From Clostridiales bacterium (GTDB lineage Bacteria > Bacillota > Clostridia > Oscillospirales > Acutalibacteraceae), in contig DXYG01000034.1 of assembly GCA_019415925.1 (NCBI GenBank), forward strand, positions 1 through 25,646: a stretch of DNA of 25,646 nucleotides. The letters run 5' to 3'. The notes beneath the pieces are model-generated. The model did not search any database. It was not told where the DNA came from and was given only the letters and a program-made list of their open reading frames with translations. The position numbers and the translations under genes were made by a program. This document shows, one piece after another, positions 15,746-23,803 of the stretch (position 1 is the stretch's first letter; each line of letters begins with the position of its first letter).

Positions 15746-16513
15746 TCACTCCCAAGAGCCGTATTTTTCAAACCGGCACTGCTCTATTACCTCGTCCCCG
15801 AGCAGCGTGATGGCTTTTTGGGGGCAGCGGCTGATACAGCGGTAACACATGGTACACCGGTCTTCAGCGGTGGCTTTCCCGTCTCGCAGGGAGAGATTTT
15901 TCGTGGGGCATAAAGAGACGCACAGCCCGCAGCCCACGCATTTTTCGCTGATCTTCAGCTTGTCTGTGTATCCCGCCGTCTTGCCGTAAAACCACAGCCG
16001 CTGTCCAAAAAGTCCCTTCAGGTGGGAAAAGAAGGACAGCCCGTCCTGGGGGTAGTTTCCTTGCTTGATCTGCCGTGCGGCAGCTTCTATCTTTTGGTCG
16101 GCCTGACGGACGATCTCCCGGTTTTCCTCCGGCGTTTTCTTCAGCAGTTTGCTGTCGCAGACGGAATCCGGCATTTTGATCTGCAAACCGCCGAGTATTG
16201 TTGCCCCGAATTCCCTTAAGATTCGAGCTGTACATCCTGTTCCATCACCGCTGAAAAGCCCCATCGTATTGACGCAAAAGACCTTTTTCCCATTCCATAG
16301 AGAAGAATGATTTTTAATAAAATCACGCACTATGATAGGGGCATTAGAAAACTGCGTCGGGTAGCCCAGCACAATGATGTCATGCTTTGTCAATATTTGA
16401 ATCATCTCTGTATGTTCTAACGGAAAACTCTGAGCAGACGCGTCCAACAGTTTGACTAACTTTTCGACACAATGTTTTGTATTTCCAGTTCCGCTGAAAT
16501 AGATTCCAATCAT
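15746..16513 (-). CDS. EFR1-type flavodoxin-ferredoxin fusion protein
   Basis: The 255-aa protein starts at an ATG behind AAGGAAGGAG. An N-terminal flavodoxin-like domain carries the FMN phosphate loop YFSGTGNTKHC (5-15) and GYPTQFSNAP further on. The C-terminal part has two 4Fe-4S motifs, CVGCGLCVSLCP and CTMCYRCISRCP, as in bacterial 2x4Fe4S ferredoxins. This is the usual make-up of the EFR1 family found across Clostridia: cytoplasmic electron carriers, partners mostly unknown. It lies 193 nt downstream of the TetR gene at 16707-17303, in the same direction; such TetR-EFR1 pairs are common. No copy of that TetR's operator is seen before this gene, so control would be by read-through from the TetR promoter or by another site. 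Confidence 0.88.
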   Translation of the reverse strand: MIGIYFSGTGNTKHCVEKLVKLLDASAQSFPLEHTEMIQILTKHDIIVLGYPTQFSNAPIIVRDFIKNHSSLWNGKKVFCVNTMGLFSGDGTGCTARILREFGATILGGLQIKMPDSVCDSKLLKKTPEENREIVRQADQKIEAAARQIKQGNYPQDGLSFFSHLKGLFGQRLWFYGKTAGYTDKLKISEKCVGCGLCVSLCPTKNLSLRDGKATAEDRCTMCYRCISRCPQKAITLLGDEVIEQCRFEKYGSWE

Positions 16514-16706
16514 AAACGCATCTCCTTCCTTAAATGGGAATTTACTTTTTTACAGTGCAGTTACCCAAAAACATACTGCTGAAATTGCATAAAGCGGTGT
16601 CATAATATCTTTTCATTTTCATCTACACAATGCCTATATTTACTTTTACACATTACGTAATTTCCTGTCATTCATCTGTTCACTAGTGATGGTTTGAACT
16701 ATCAAC

Positions 16707-17303
16707 TTACTTCATCCCATAAATTTCAACAAAATGTGACAGATGCACACCTATCTGCGTCCACATTTCGTTCGTCCTGTCAGGCTCTCGGTCTGCAATC
16801 TCTATCATCACAGTTACCGGTGCTACTATTTCCAGAGCAAGCAGATTGGCATCAAACCTACGAATCAAATTCTTTTCCATCATTTTTTCTAACATCAGAG
16901 CATACATTTCCTGATTTCCGGTCAGCTGGTGCTTTGATGTAAGTGCTGCAATCTTTTCATTTCTATACTGCTCCTTTGTACAAAATCTTCTGACCTTTTT
17001 TATCTGCGGATCCTTCATTGTGAATCCAACTCGTCTCAGACAATCTTCCTTGAATTCATCTAGTGATTCCGGAATCTTATCCAAATGAGAGCTATTTCCG
17101 AAATTCTCATCATATTTATGTTCCATCATGGCAATCAGGGAATTGAGAATATCTTCCTTTCCTTTATAATGTGCGTATATGGATGGACCTTTTATTCCCA
17201 CAGCTTCTGCAACTAAATCAATGGATGTCTGGTCATATCCCTTTTCAGAAAATAAATCAAGCGCTGCTAAAAGTATTCTGTCCTTTGTTTTTATCCTTTC
17301 CAT
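16707..17303 (-). CDS. TetR/AcrR family transcriptional repressor
   Basis: The 198-aa protein has an N-terminal HTH (residues about 6-52): RILLAALDLFSEKGYDQTSI, then AVGIKGPSIYAHYKGKEDIL, the typical TetR recognition helix followed by YxHYxxKE. The C-terminal ligand domain is not assignable. It starts at an ATG with GGAG 7 nt upstream. Its promoter (17346-17374) carries two identical-core palindromes, one filling the spacer and one downstream of the -10, so autorepression is expected. The gene downstream is an EFR1 flavodoxin-ferredoxin; a redox-active or toxic ligand is plausible. The GC content is close to the AT-rich background, unlike the hydrolase gene further down. Confidence 0.88.
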   Translation of the reverse strand: MERIKTKDRILLAALDLFSEKGYDQTSIDLVAEAVGIKGPSIYAHYKGKEDILNSLIAMMEHKYDENFGNSSHLDKIPESLDEFKEDCLRRVGFTMKDPQIKKVRRFCTKEQYRNEKIAALTSKHQLTGNQEMYALMLEKMMEKNLIRRFDANLLALEIVAPVTVMIEIADREPDRTNEMWTQIGVHLSHFVEIYGMK

Positions 17304-17326
17304 TTCATTTCTCCAATCTTCATATA

Positions 17327-17374
17327 CCTAATAGTCGTTAGGAGTATTATACCTAATATCCGTTAGGAAGTCAA
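17327..17374 (-). promoter_or_regulatory. TetR-gene promoter with twin CCTAA-N6-TTAGG operators
   Basis: Minus strand: -35 TTGACT (17374-17369), exactly 17 bp, -10 TATAAT (17351-17346). Palindromes CCTAATAGTCGTTAGG (17327-17342, plus strand) and CCTAATATCCGTTAGG (17352-17367) lie 25 bp apart centre to centre. The second occupies the spacer; the first covers the start region. This is a textbook repression layout. Confidence 0.88.
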
Positions 17375-17537
17375 TATGTCATGAAAACGAATCACAGTAA
17401 GCTTTCATCCTTGTTGTTCAATACTGACGATACAAAAAAAGTGTATCTGACACTTCAGCTCCCCCTCATTCATGAGGGATTACAAAGACATTTGTTCAGC
17501 AGGATATGCAGTAGTGGTGTTTTGTGAGTACGCATTC

Positions 17538-17592
17538 CAAAACGCAAAAATCCCCGGAATACCATCTGGTCAAAAGATGATATTCCGGGGAT
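17538..17592 (-). terminator. Large hairpin terminator
   Basis: ATCCCCGGAATA (17550-17561) pairs with TATTCCGGGGAT (17581-17592); an inner CATCT/AGATG extends the stem. On the minus strand the arm is followed by TTTTTGCGTTTTGG. It can end transcription of the 17737-22183 operon, although a coding remnant lies between. The remaining gap between here and 17327 shows nothing else. Confidence 0.85.
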
Positions 17593-17613
17593 GACCTGAA
17601 TCACATTTTCTAT

Positions 17614-17718
17614 TTACGGCACCCACTCGATGTTCAATGCAGCGAGTTCTCCGCTTCGAATCTGAGCGCAGGAATTATTGCCATAAAGCTCTCTGCCTGC
17701 GATATAATCCGGGTTTCC
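17614..17718 (-). pseudogene. 3' remnant of an unrecognised gene
   Basis: A minus-strand frame of 34 codons (GNPDYIAGRELYGNNSC..., ending AALNIEWVP and a stop) begins directly after an in-frame TAA, with no start. Composition and the following terminator hairpin suggest the tail of a real protein whose upstream part was replaced when the transporter operon end at 17737 came next to it. I cannot name the family. Confidence 0.4.
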
Positions 17719-17736
17719 TTAAGGAGTTATTTACTG

Positions 17737-20088
17737 TTATTTCTCAATGGAATCAGTCTTGTAAATGAAATCGACCTTGCCGTCCATATCATCGGAAATT
17801 CCGCTGTAGGTCTTGTAATGTGACGAAACCTCTGAAACAGCCTTGAGCCTGCTTACAAGTCCTTTTACGTCACCGTCTACTGCGTCAACAAGCACGTCAA
17901 CGCCCTCTTGCTTGAATTTTTCGAGTCCGTCATTCAGCGACATTGAGCCGTCCTTAAGCTGTTTTACTCCGCTTACAAGGGCACTGCTTCCCTCTTTGAG
18001 TGAATCAACTCCCTGAGCAAGAGTCTTTGCTCCGCTGTTAAGCTCGCTTGTGCCGTTTTTGAGCGATTGTGCGCCGCTTTTAAGAGAACCTGAACCGTCC
18101 TTTAATGTTTTAGTACCGTCTTTGAGAGTGACAGAACCGCTCTTTAGTTGTCCTGCGCCGTTCTTAAGAGTGTAAGAACCTTCTTTAAGAGTATTTGTTC
18201 CGCCGAGAATCTGCTGTGCTCCTGCGTTTGCCTTGTCAACGCCGTCGGTGTAGGTAAGCACTCCCTGATAAAATATATTGTAGTTGTCAAGCTGTTCTTT
18301 GAGTGCAGAAAGTGATTGCTTGCCTGCGCTTGCTTTTTCGACAGCAAAGCTTATCTGACTCTGCACCTCATCACTCTGCATATTTGTATCAATAAGCGAC
18401 TGAATCTGACTTTGTGTGTTGCTGTCAATTGTTGACTGAATCGAAGACGAGCTCATCTGAGTTGATACTGCGGTGTTAATCTGCACCTGTACCTCGTCGG
18501 GAATCTGTCCCGACGCTACGGCAGAATCGTACTGCTCTGCACTCATTGAGTAGCCTGCCGACGCTAAAACACCCTCTGTAACCTGCTTTCTGACTGCTGA
18601 CTCAACAGCCTCTCTTATTACATCCTTCTGGCTGTTCACCGCAGCCGTTACGGTTTCAAGTGCAGTATTGTACGCAAGAGTTTTCACGCTCTCCTCGTTT
18701 AACGAGCCGATTAGCTTATCAAGCACCTGAGCGTAGTTTGAAATTGTCAGCTTATCAGCCTGAAGTCCTGCTGCGGCAATCTGAGTATCTGCTGTTGCAA
18801 GGAGTGTATCAAACACCTGCTTTGCACCCGAATTGAGCGACTCGCTGTTGCCTGAAATCGTATTAAGTCCCGATGAAAGCGTTGCCACATAGCCCTGCAA
18901 CTGCGAGATACCCGAATCAAGACTTACTGCACCATCGTTAAGTGAGCTTACACCGCTGTCGAGCGAATCTGCGCCGTCTTTAAGCGTTCCCACACCGTTG
19001 TCCAGATCCTTTGCACCGCTTGCAAGTGCACCGGCACCGTTGTCAAGCTCTTGTGCACCGCTGCTGATTTTTTCTGCACCGTCATAAAGCTGATCAACGC
19101 CTTCAATCAACTCTCCCGACTTGTCAAGAAGAGTTTTAAGCCCGTCGTACAACTGTGATGAGCCGTCAATAAGCTGATCTGCGGCATCAGTCAGTTCATC
19201 AAGAGAGACGGACAACGAGTCAATTTTATCGTCAACCTTTGAAAAATCAACATCGCTGAACATATCGTTTGCGGCAAGCGTGAGAGTTGTTGAAAGTTCA
19301 AAGTTCTTTACGTCAGCTGTTATCTCAACATAATCGGGAATTTCAAAATCCTTGCTGTCTATGCCTAGATTTGACTGCATTCCGGGGAGTGCAAAACCTG
19401 CAACGAAGGTATGACTACCGTCATTGACAACCTTGCCGTTTGAAACCTCAACGTTTCTGAAAACATCGTTGTCGAGCATCATACCCGTAAGCATTACAAA
19501 CGGAACGTAGATTTCTTCTTCCTTGCCGTCAATTTTTATTTTCTCCGACTGTCTGTTCGTGTAGTCAAAGCGGATTTTCACCTTACCGCTCTGACCTACA
19601 AGCTTATCTGCTGAAATCTTTTTGCCGTCAAGCGTATAGCTTACCGAAAGTCCGACAGGGAGTTCCGAATTTCCCGTACCCTGATAGTAAATGTCATTTC
19701 CGTCTGCGTTCCACTCGTACATATTGTTTTCGTTTACTGTGTAAGTTTCGTCGCCTTTTACGTTTACAATATTATCAAGGTTTGAAATATCTCCAAAGCT
19801 CTTTGCCTTTGCGGTATTTTTAATCCAGTCGCTCACGATAACCTTTTTGGGTGAACCGTCTGCGTTTGCAATTATGTAAACCGTTTCATTCTTTGAAAGC
19901 TTTTTGGTTTTGTCCTCCGAAACGGATTTTACGTTTGAAGAAGTGTCCGAAATATTAGTATTTGTTGTTTCAGCACCAGTGCTCTTTGCACCTGCCGAGT
20001 ACGACGCAGCACCTATTGTACTGCAAAGAATTGTAAGACTCAAGACGCCTGATAGCACCTTTGGCATATATTTTTTTAAGTTACTCAT
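17737..20088 (-). CDS. Secreted LxxG-heptad coiled-coil protein, partner of the MMPL transporter
   Basis: The 783-aa protein starts at an ATG behind GGAGG; it overlaps the MMPL gene by 8 nt, so the two are translationally coupled. Residues 1-33 form a signal sequence or anchor. Residues about 100-290 are a globular beta-rich domain. Two blocks of xxxLxxG heptads (about 296-424 and 603-722, e.g. LKDGADSLDSGVSSLNDG) flank an Ala/Gln-rich helical middle (about 425-600). This is the repeat known from YhgE/Pip-like proteins (X-X-X-Leu-X-X-Gly repeats), but the C-terminal membrane helices of YhgE/Pip are absent. Family knowledge: such proteins sit beside MMPL/RND exporters in Firmicutes and are thought to form an extracytoplasmic extension of them. 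Substrate unknown. Confidence 0.85.
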   Translation of the reverse strand: MSNLKKYMPKVLSGVLSLTILCSTIGAASYSAGAKSTGAETTNTNISDTSSNVKSVSEDKTKKLSKNETVYIIANADGSPKKVIVSDWIKNTAKAKSFGDISNLDNIVNVKGDETYTVNENNMYEWNADGNDIYYQGTGNSELPVGLSVSYTLDGKKISADKLVGQSGKVKIRFDYTNRQSEKIKIDGKEEEIYVPFVMLTGMMLDNDVFRNVEVSNGKVVNDGSHTFVAGFALPGMQSNLGIDSKDFEIPDYVEITADVKNFELSTTLTLAANDMFSDVDFSKVDDKIDSLSVSLDELTDAADQLIDGSSQLYDGLKTLLDKSGELIEGVDQLYDGAEKISSGAQELDNGAGALASGAKDLDNGVGTLKDGADSLDSGVSSLNDGAVSLDSGISQLQGYVATLSSGLNTISGNSESLNSGAKQVFDTLLATADTQIAAAGLQADKLTISNYAQVLDKLIGSLNEESVKTLAYNTALETVTAAVNSQKDVIREAVESAVRKQVTEGVLASAGYSMSAEQYDSAVASGQIPDEVQVQINTAVSTQMSSSSIQSTIDSNTQSQIQSLIDTNMQSDEVQSQISFAVEKASAGKQSLSALKEQLDNYNIFYQGVLTYTDGVDKANAGAQQILGGTNTLKEGSYTLKNGAGQLKSGSVTLKDGTKTLKDGSGSLKSGAQSLKNGTSELNSGAKTLAQGVDSLKEGSSALVSGVKQLKDGSMSLNDGLEKFKQEGVDVLVDAVDGDVKGLVSRLKAVSEVSSHYKTYSGISDDMDGKVDFIYKTDSIEK

Positions 20089-22183
20089 TTACAGTTACCT
20101 CCGTATTGTTTTTCTTTGACTTAAAGCCCAATGTTGTCACTCCGATAACCTTATCAAACAGCATAAACATTGCAGGCAGAATAAGAATTACACAAAGTGC
20201 GCTGATTATTGCTCCCCTTGCCATAAGTGCGCAAAGCGAGCCTATCATATCAACGTCGGAGTAGATTGCAACACCGACCGTTGCGGCAAACAATCCCATT
20301 GCACTGACAATGATTGATGGGATTGAGGTTTCAAGCGCAGTGGTGACCGCAGTCTTTTTATCGTTGCCGAGGGAGCGTTCCTTTTTATATCGTGTAGTCA
20401 TTAGTATTGCATAGTCAACTGTTGCGCCGAGCTGAATTGTACTTATGCATATAGGTGCGATAAACGGCAGTGACTCGCCCATATAGTGCGGCAAGCCAAG
20501 GTTGATGAATATTGCAAGCTCAATTACTGCAACAAGGATAATCGGCAGGCTTATACTCTTTTCAACCACTGCTATGATTAAAAAGATAGCAATAATCGAA
20601 ATCATATTTACAACCTGAAAATCAACCGAAGTGATATCAATCAAGTCATTTGTGCAAGCCGCCTCACCAATCAGCAGACCTTCATCGTCGTATTTTCTGA
20701 TTATGCTGTTAAGCTGTTCTATCTGCGTACTTACCTCGTCGGAAGCGGTCTGATATTCCGAGTTTATCAGCATAAGCTCCCAATTGTCGCTTTTAAGAAT
20801 ACTTGTAACAGATTCGGGCAGAATTTCCTCGGGGACAAGCGAGCCGACTACGCTTTCAAGTCCGAGAACGTATTTTACGCCGTCTACGTTCTCCATTTCT
20901 TCAGTCATTTTACGCACCTGCTTTGCAGGCAATTTTGAGTCGGTCAGCACCATGTGAGTAGTACCTACGCCAAACTCCTCTTTGAGCTTTGTATTTGCAA
21001 TTACGTTTGACATATCCTCGGGCAGGCTCTTTGACAAATCGTAGTAAACCTCGTTGTTTGTGTTGCTGTAGCCGTAATATGACGGATAAATTATCATTGC
21101 AAACAGAATAAGAAAAACGGGGAAAATTTTAATGATACCTTTTGCAAGCTTTTTCGTTGACGGAATCAGCGACCTGTGCATTGTCTTTTCAAGCGGCTTG
21201 TCGAGTACGAGAATGAGCGATGGAAGAATTGTTACACAGCCGATTACACCGAAGATTACGCCCTTAGCCATAACGATTCCGAGATCACGTCCGAGCGTAA
21301 AGGTCATAAAACAGAGTGCGATAAAGCCTGCAACAGTTGTTATTGAGCTTCCGAGTACGGAACGTGTTGTTTCCTTGATTGCAACAGCCATTGCGCTTTT
21401 GTGGTCGCCGTAAATCTTCTTTTGCTCTCCGTAGCTGTGCCACAAAAAGATTGAATAGTCCATTGTTACGGCAAGCTGAAGAATGGCAGACAGAGCTTTT
21501 GTTATGTACGAAATTTCACCGAGGAAGTAGTTTGAACCGAGGTTCATAAGTATTGCCATTCCGATACTTGCAAGGAAAACAAACGGGATAATCCAGTTAT
21601 CCATAAATATTATCATTGCAACAACGGCAAGAATTACTGCGATTGCAACGTAGATTGCTTCCTGTTCTTCACACAAATCTCTCAAATCGGTTACCATTGC
21701 CGATATGCCCGAAACAAAACACTGCTCACCTGCAACGGCTCTGATTTGCGTTATAGCGTCCATAGTTTCATCAGCCGAGCTGGAAGTGTCAAAGAACACC
21801 GCCATAAGCGTTGAATTGTCTGAATTGAACGCATCGTAGATTTTGTCGGGAAGCACCTCCATAGGGATTGACATATCAGCTATGTCATCATACCAGAGTA
21901 CGGTGACTACGTGATCAATCTCCTTAATTTTTTCTTCGGTTCTGACAATGTCCTCTTCGTTCATATCCTCAAAAATCAGAAACGAAAACGCACCCTTGTC
22001 AAAATCATCAAGAAGGTAATCCTGTCCCTTTATAGTGTCAAGACTATCGGGAAGATAATTGAGCATATCATAATTGACACGTGTGAATATCATTCCCAGC
22101 ACCGACGGAATGAGAAGCACAATTGCAACAATCAGAATTGCTATGCGGCTTTTTACAACCGCTTTTCCGAATTTCATCTTCAA
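20081..22183 (-). CDS. MMPL/RND-family transporter
   Basis: The 700-aa protein starts at an ATG with AAGGAG 9 nt upstream. It has the twelve-helix duplicated RND plan: TM1 at 14-33, an extracytoplasmic loop (34-175), five helices, a cytoplasmic link, then the same again from about 340. The proton-relay-like Asp residues of MMPL proteins are present in both halves, in LAVTMDYSIFLWHSYGE (Asp242) and LGATVDYAILMTTRYKKE (near 590). It therefore should be a proton-driven exporter, of lipid or hydrophobic cargo in studied relatives. It overlaps the LxxG-repeat gene and lies downstream of a TetR gene that is separated by two terminators, so it needs its own promoter in 22184-22251. Length is typical of the clostridial type, shorter than mycobacterial MmpL. 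Confidence 0.92.
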   Translation of the reverse strand: MKMKFGKAVVKSRIAILIVAIVLLIPSVLGMIFTRVNYDMLNYLPDSLDTIKGQDYLLDDFDKGAFSFLIFEDMNEEDIVRTEEKIKEIDHVVTVLWYDDIADMSIPMEVLPDKIYDAFNSDNSTLMAVFFDTSSSADETMDAITQIRAVAGEQCFVSGISAMVTDLRDLCEEQEAIYVAIAVILAVVAMIIFMDNWIIPFVFLASIGMAILMNLGSNYFLGEISYITKALSAILQLAVTMDYSIFLWHSYGEQKKIYGDHKSAMAVAIKETTRSVLGSSITTVAGFIALCFMTFTLGRDLGIVMAKGVIFGVIGCVTILPSLILVLDKPLEKTMHRSLIPSTKKLAKGIIKIFPVFLILFAMIIYPSYYGYSNTNNEVYYDLSKSLPEDMSNVIANTKLKEEFGVGTTHMVLTDSKLPAKQVRKMTEEMENVDGVKYVLGLESVVGSLVPEEILPESVTSILKSDNWELMLINSEYQTASDEVSTQIEQLNSIIRKYDDEGLLIGEAACTNDLIDITSVDFQVVNMISIIAIFLIIAVVEKSISLPIILVAVIELAIFINLGLPHYMGESLPFIAPICISTIQLGATVDYAILMTTRYKKERSLGNDKKTAVTTALETSIPSIIVSAMGLFAATVGVAIYSDVDMIGSLCALMARGAIISALCVILILPAMFMLFDKVIGVTTLGFKSKKNNTEVTVNE

Positions 22184-22204
22184 TTACTCCTTACCTGTAT
22201 TTTC

Positions 22205-22250
22205 GTGTCTTAATATTTTATTGAATAAACAGACAAAATAAAATAGACAC
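22205..22250 (-). promoter_or_regulatory. Possible promoter/operator of the MMPL operon
   Basis: GTGTCT (22205-22210) with ATTTTATT (22215-22222) mirrors AATAAAAT (22237-22244) with AGACAC (22245-22250): an imperfect dyad with a 4-nt offset, 22 nt before the MMPL start codon. It is a candidate site for the adjacent TetR. No clean -35/-10 pair could be fixed. Confidence 0.4.
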
Positions 22251-22251
22251 A

Positions 22252-22281
22252 AAAAAAATCGTGCCTAGTTTTTAGGCACGA
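22252..22281 (-). terminator. Terminator of the TetR gene (22352-22909)
   Basis: Minus strand: TCGTGCCTA, loop AAAAAC, TAGGCACGA (perfect 9 bp), then TTTTTTTT. It separates TetR transcription from the MMPL operon. Confidence 0.9.
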
Positions 22282-22294
22282 AAGCAAATCTGAC

Positions 22295-22334
22295 TAAAAA
22301 ACAGACGCCTTGTTTGAGAACCCGAATGTCTGTT
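22295..22334 (-). terminator. Weaker terminator just after the TetR gene
   Basis: Minus strand: AACAGAC (22334-22328), 21-nt loop, GTCTGTT (22306-22300), then a T run (TTTTT). It lies 17 nt after the stop codon and in tandem with the strong hairpin at 22252-22281. Confidence 0.55.
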
Positions 22335-22351
22335 TCATATATATTATTATG

Positions 22352-22909
22352 TTATTTTTTTGAGCTGTTCTTAAACGCATTTTCCATTGAGCCGTCAAAA
22401 AGCTCGCAAATTCTGCGCAGTTTGATACTTAAATCATACTTCATTCCACCGCAAAGCCAGTCAAGCACAAAACCTACCAGCAGGCTTTTGTAATACATTG
22501 CGATAACTTCTTTATCGTTATCACTTATGTTATAGTTTCCCGAAACGGCGTCTATGTACTTTGCAACAGCGTGTTGAGATACCCTGTTCAGATATTGCTC
22601 AAATAATTCCCTGTTTGCCGAATTGTAAATGTGCATCATAGCTGTCTTGTTTTCCAGGGCAAAGTCAATTGCCGAAAGCAGACAGTCAAAAATTGTATCA
22701 GACTCGGTCTGCGACTGTATAAGCTTGTCTGTCTCCTCGGTAAAAATTTCCTCAATAAGCGACGGAATATCACTGAAGTGATAGTAAAAAGAGTTGCGGT
22801 TGATTCCGCAGTCCTCAACAATATCTTTAACCGTAATTTTACTCAACGGCTTTTTATTCAGCAGTTTCATAAAAGAAATCTTGATTGCGTATTTTGTAAA
22901 AGAAGGCAT
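22352..22909 (-). CDS. TetR-family regulator of the MMPL operon (DhaS-like)
   Basis: I chose the ATG at 22909 (185 aa); GGTGAG lies just upstream, while the GTG at 22918 has no site of its own. The HTH is in residues about 5-50: TKYAIKISFMKLL, LSKITVKDIVEDCGINRNSF and YYHFSDIPSLIEE. NSFYYHF and the relaxed C-terminal domain with KSLLVGFVLDWLCGGM are typical of the DhaS-like branch, whose C-terminal domain often binds no known ligand. It has its own promoter (22947-22975) and two terminators, and precedes the MMPL/LxxG pair in the same direction. Such TetR-MMPL-LxxG sets are common in Clostridia, so it probably represses or activates the pair. Confidence 0.85.
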   Translation of the reverse strand: MPSFTKYAIKISFMKLLNKKPLSKITVKDIVEDCGINRNSFYYHFSDIPSLIEEIFTEETDKLIQSQTESDTIFDCLLSAIDFALENKTAMMHIYNSANRELFEQYLNRVSQHAVAKYIDAVSGNYNISDNDKEVIAMYYKSLLVGFVLDWLCGGMKYDLSIKLRRICELFDGSMENAFKNSSKK

Positions 22910-22946
22910 ATTTCTCACCCGAAAAACAATGTTTATATTATATTAA

Positions 22947-22975
22947 ATAATAGCATAAAATCTCCGATTTGGCAA
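22947..22975 (-). promoter_or_regulatory. Sigma-A-type promoter of the TetR gene
   Basis: Minus strand: -35 TTGCCA (22975-22970), 17-bp spacer, extended -10 TGCTATTAT with TATTAT at 22952-22947, 37 nt before the ATG. Confidence 0.7.
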
Positions 22976-23024
22976 GAATTGCACCTCTGTTAAAATCAAT
23001 AATCATAATACTTCTTTTCCGGAG

Positions 23025-23216
23025 ATGAAAAGAAAAACAAACCGTGGGGAGCGTAGGCAATATTATGCAGTCGGCAGTCATCCTGCCATTATCAGCAAAG
23101 AAATATTTGAAGCTGTTCAGGAAGAACGAAAGCGCAGGTCAAATATAGAAATTATTGACGGTAAAAAGACTCGCAAAACTTCAAAATACAGTTCTAAAAC
23201 TAACGACCTTCATTAG
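23025..23216 (+). pseudogene. Fragment of a large serine recombinase (recombinase domain)
   Basis: The 63-codon frame reads RRQYYAVGSHPAIISKEIF, then EAVQEERKRRSN, then KTRKTSKYSSK. This is the part of the Recombinase domain that follows the catalytic resolvase domain in large serine recombinases (usual form: HpaIIs.E.Fe.VQ...krR). Those proteins are about 500 residues or more. The catalytic N-terminus, the zinc ribbon and the coiled coil are missing, and the sequence leaves the family after KYSSK. It is therefore a remnant of an integrated element. From 23217 to 23480 I see nothing recognisable. Confidence 0.75.
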
Positions 23217-23480
23217 GCTATTTTGTCGCTTTTTCAAGTCTATTCTATACATAAAAAAGCTGAAATTTATACTCCGATTTTGAAAAATGAAACGCTTATT
23301 TTTTAAAATGAAACGGTCAGAAAGTTTTGTGTCAGAATAAAAAATCGGCTCTGAAAACACACTTAACGGCTGAATATTTTATTACAAAACAGCCATATTT
23401 TATATTCAATATGATACTTTACTAAATGACAAAAATGCTATAAACACTGATTACAAGCCGTTTTTAATGACGTAAAAAAT

Positions 23481-23521
23481 GAACCGCAATTAAGATACGC
23501 TTTGTATCAAAATTGCGGTTC
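23481..23521 (-). terminator. Long near-perfect hairpin, probably a terminator
   Basis: GAACCGCAATT (23481-23491) pairs fully with AATTGCGGTTC (23511-23521); inside, GATAC pairs with GTATC, separated by an A-A/A-A internal loop. On the minus strand ATTTTTTACG follows, on the plus strand TTATTTG. No gene abuts it on either strand. Confidence 0.6.
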
Positions 23522-23588
23522 TTATTTGTCAATATACTTTAAAAAGATGTCCCCTCTGACGCGAGAAATTAACTTAAAAAAAGAAGAA

Positions 23589-23685
23589 TGCCCCGAACGC
23601 GATCTGCGTGTCGAGGCACTCGACTGGTGGGAGGTAATTCGTTGCAGGAGAAACTCCCATAATAAAAATACTTTCCTGACGAGTG
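23589..23685 (+). ncRNA. Candidate folded RNA of unknown class
   Basis: Hairpin 1 is TGCCCCGAACGC (23589-23600), loop GATCT, GCGTGTCGAGGCA (to 23618). CACTCG (23617-23622) pairs with CGAGTG (23680-23685) and encloses TGGGAG/CTCCCA (23628-23633 with 23654-23659). The stretch is more GC-rich than its surroundings. An overlapping frame (ATG at 23588) and another open frame give short peptides without known motifs, so a small coding gene cannot be ruled out. Strand is uncertain. Confidence 0.35.
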
Positions 23686-23742
23686 TTTAAAGAAATGTTT
23701 ATTTTGTGCAAGATATATTCAGTTGTAAATTAGCAAAATATC

Positions 23743-23773
23743 TATTGATATTATATCAATATTCTGATATAAT
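23743..23773 (+). promoter_or_regulatory. Promoter and palindromic operator of the toxin-antitoxin pair
   Basis: -35 TTGATA (23745-23750), 17 bp, extended -10 TGATATAAT with TATAAT at 23768-23773. The perfect palindrome TATTGATATtATATCAATA (23743-23761) covers the -35, as expected for autorepression by the antitoxin complex. Confidence 0.85.
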
Positions 23774-23803
23774 ATGAGTATGATACAATAAGGTGGTAAG
23801 TAT

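Noticed and set aside
22215..22250. TTTTGTCTG before the MMPL gene as another TTGTC element
   Set aside because: Only one half-site fits; the next GTGTC is 14 bp away and the -10 part does not match.
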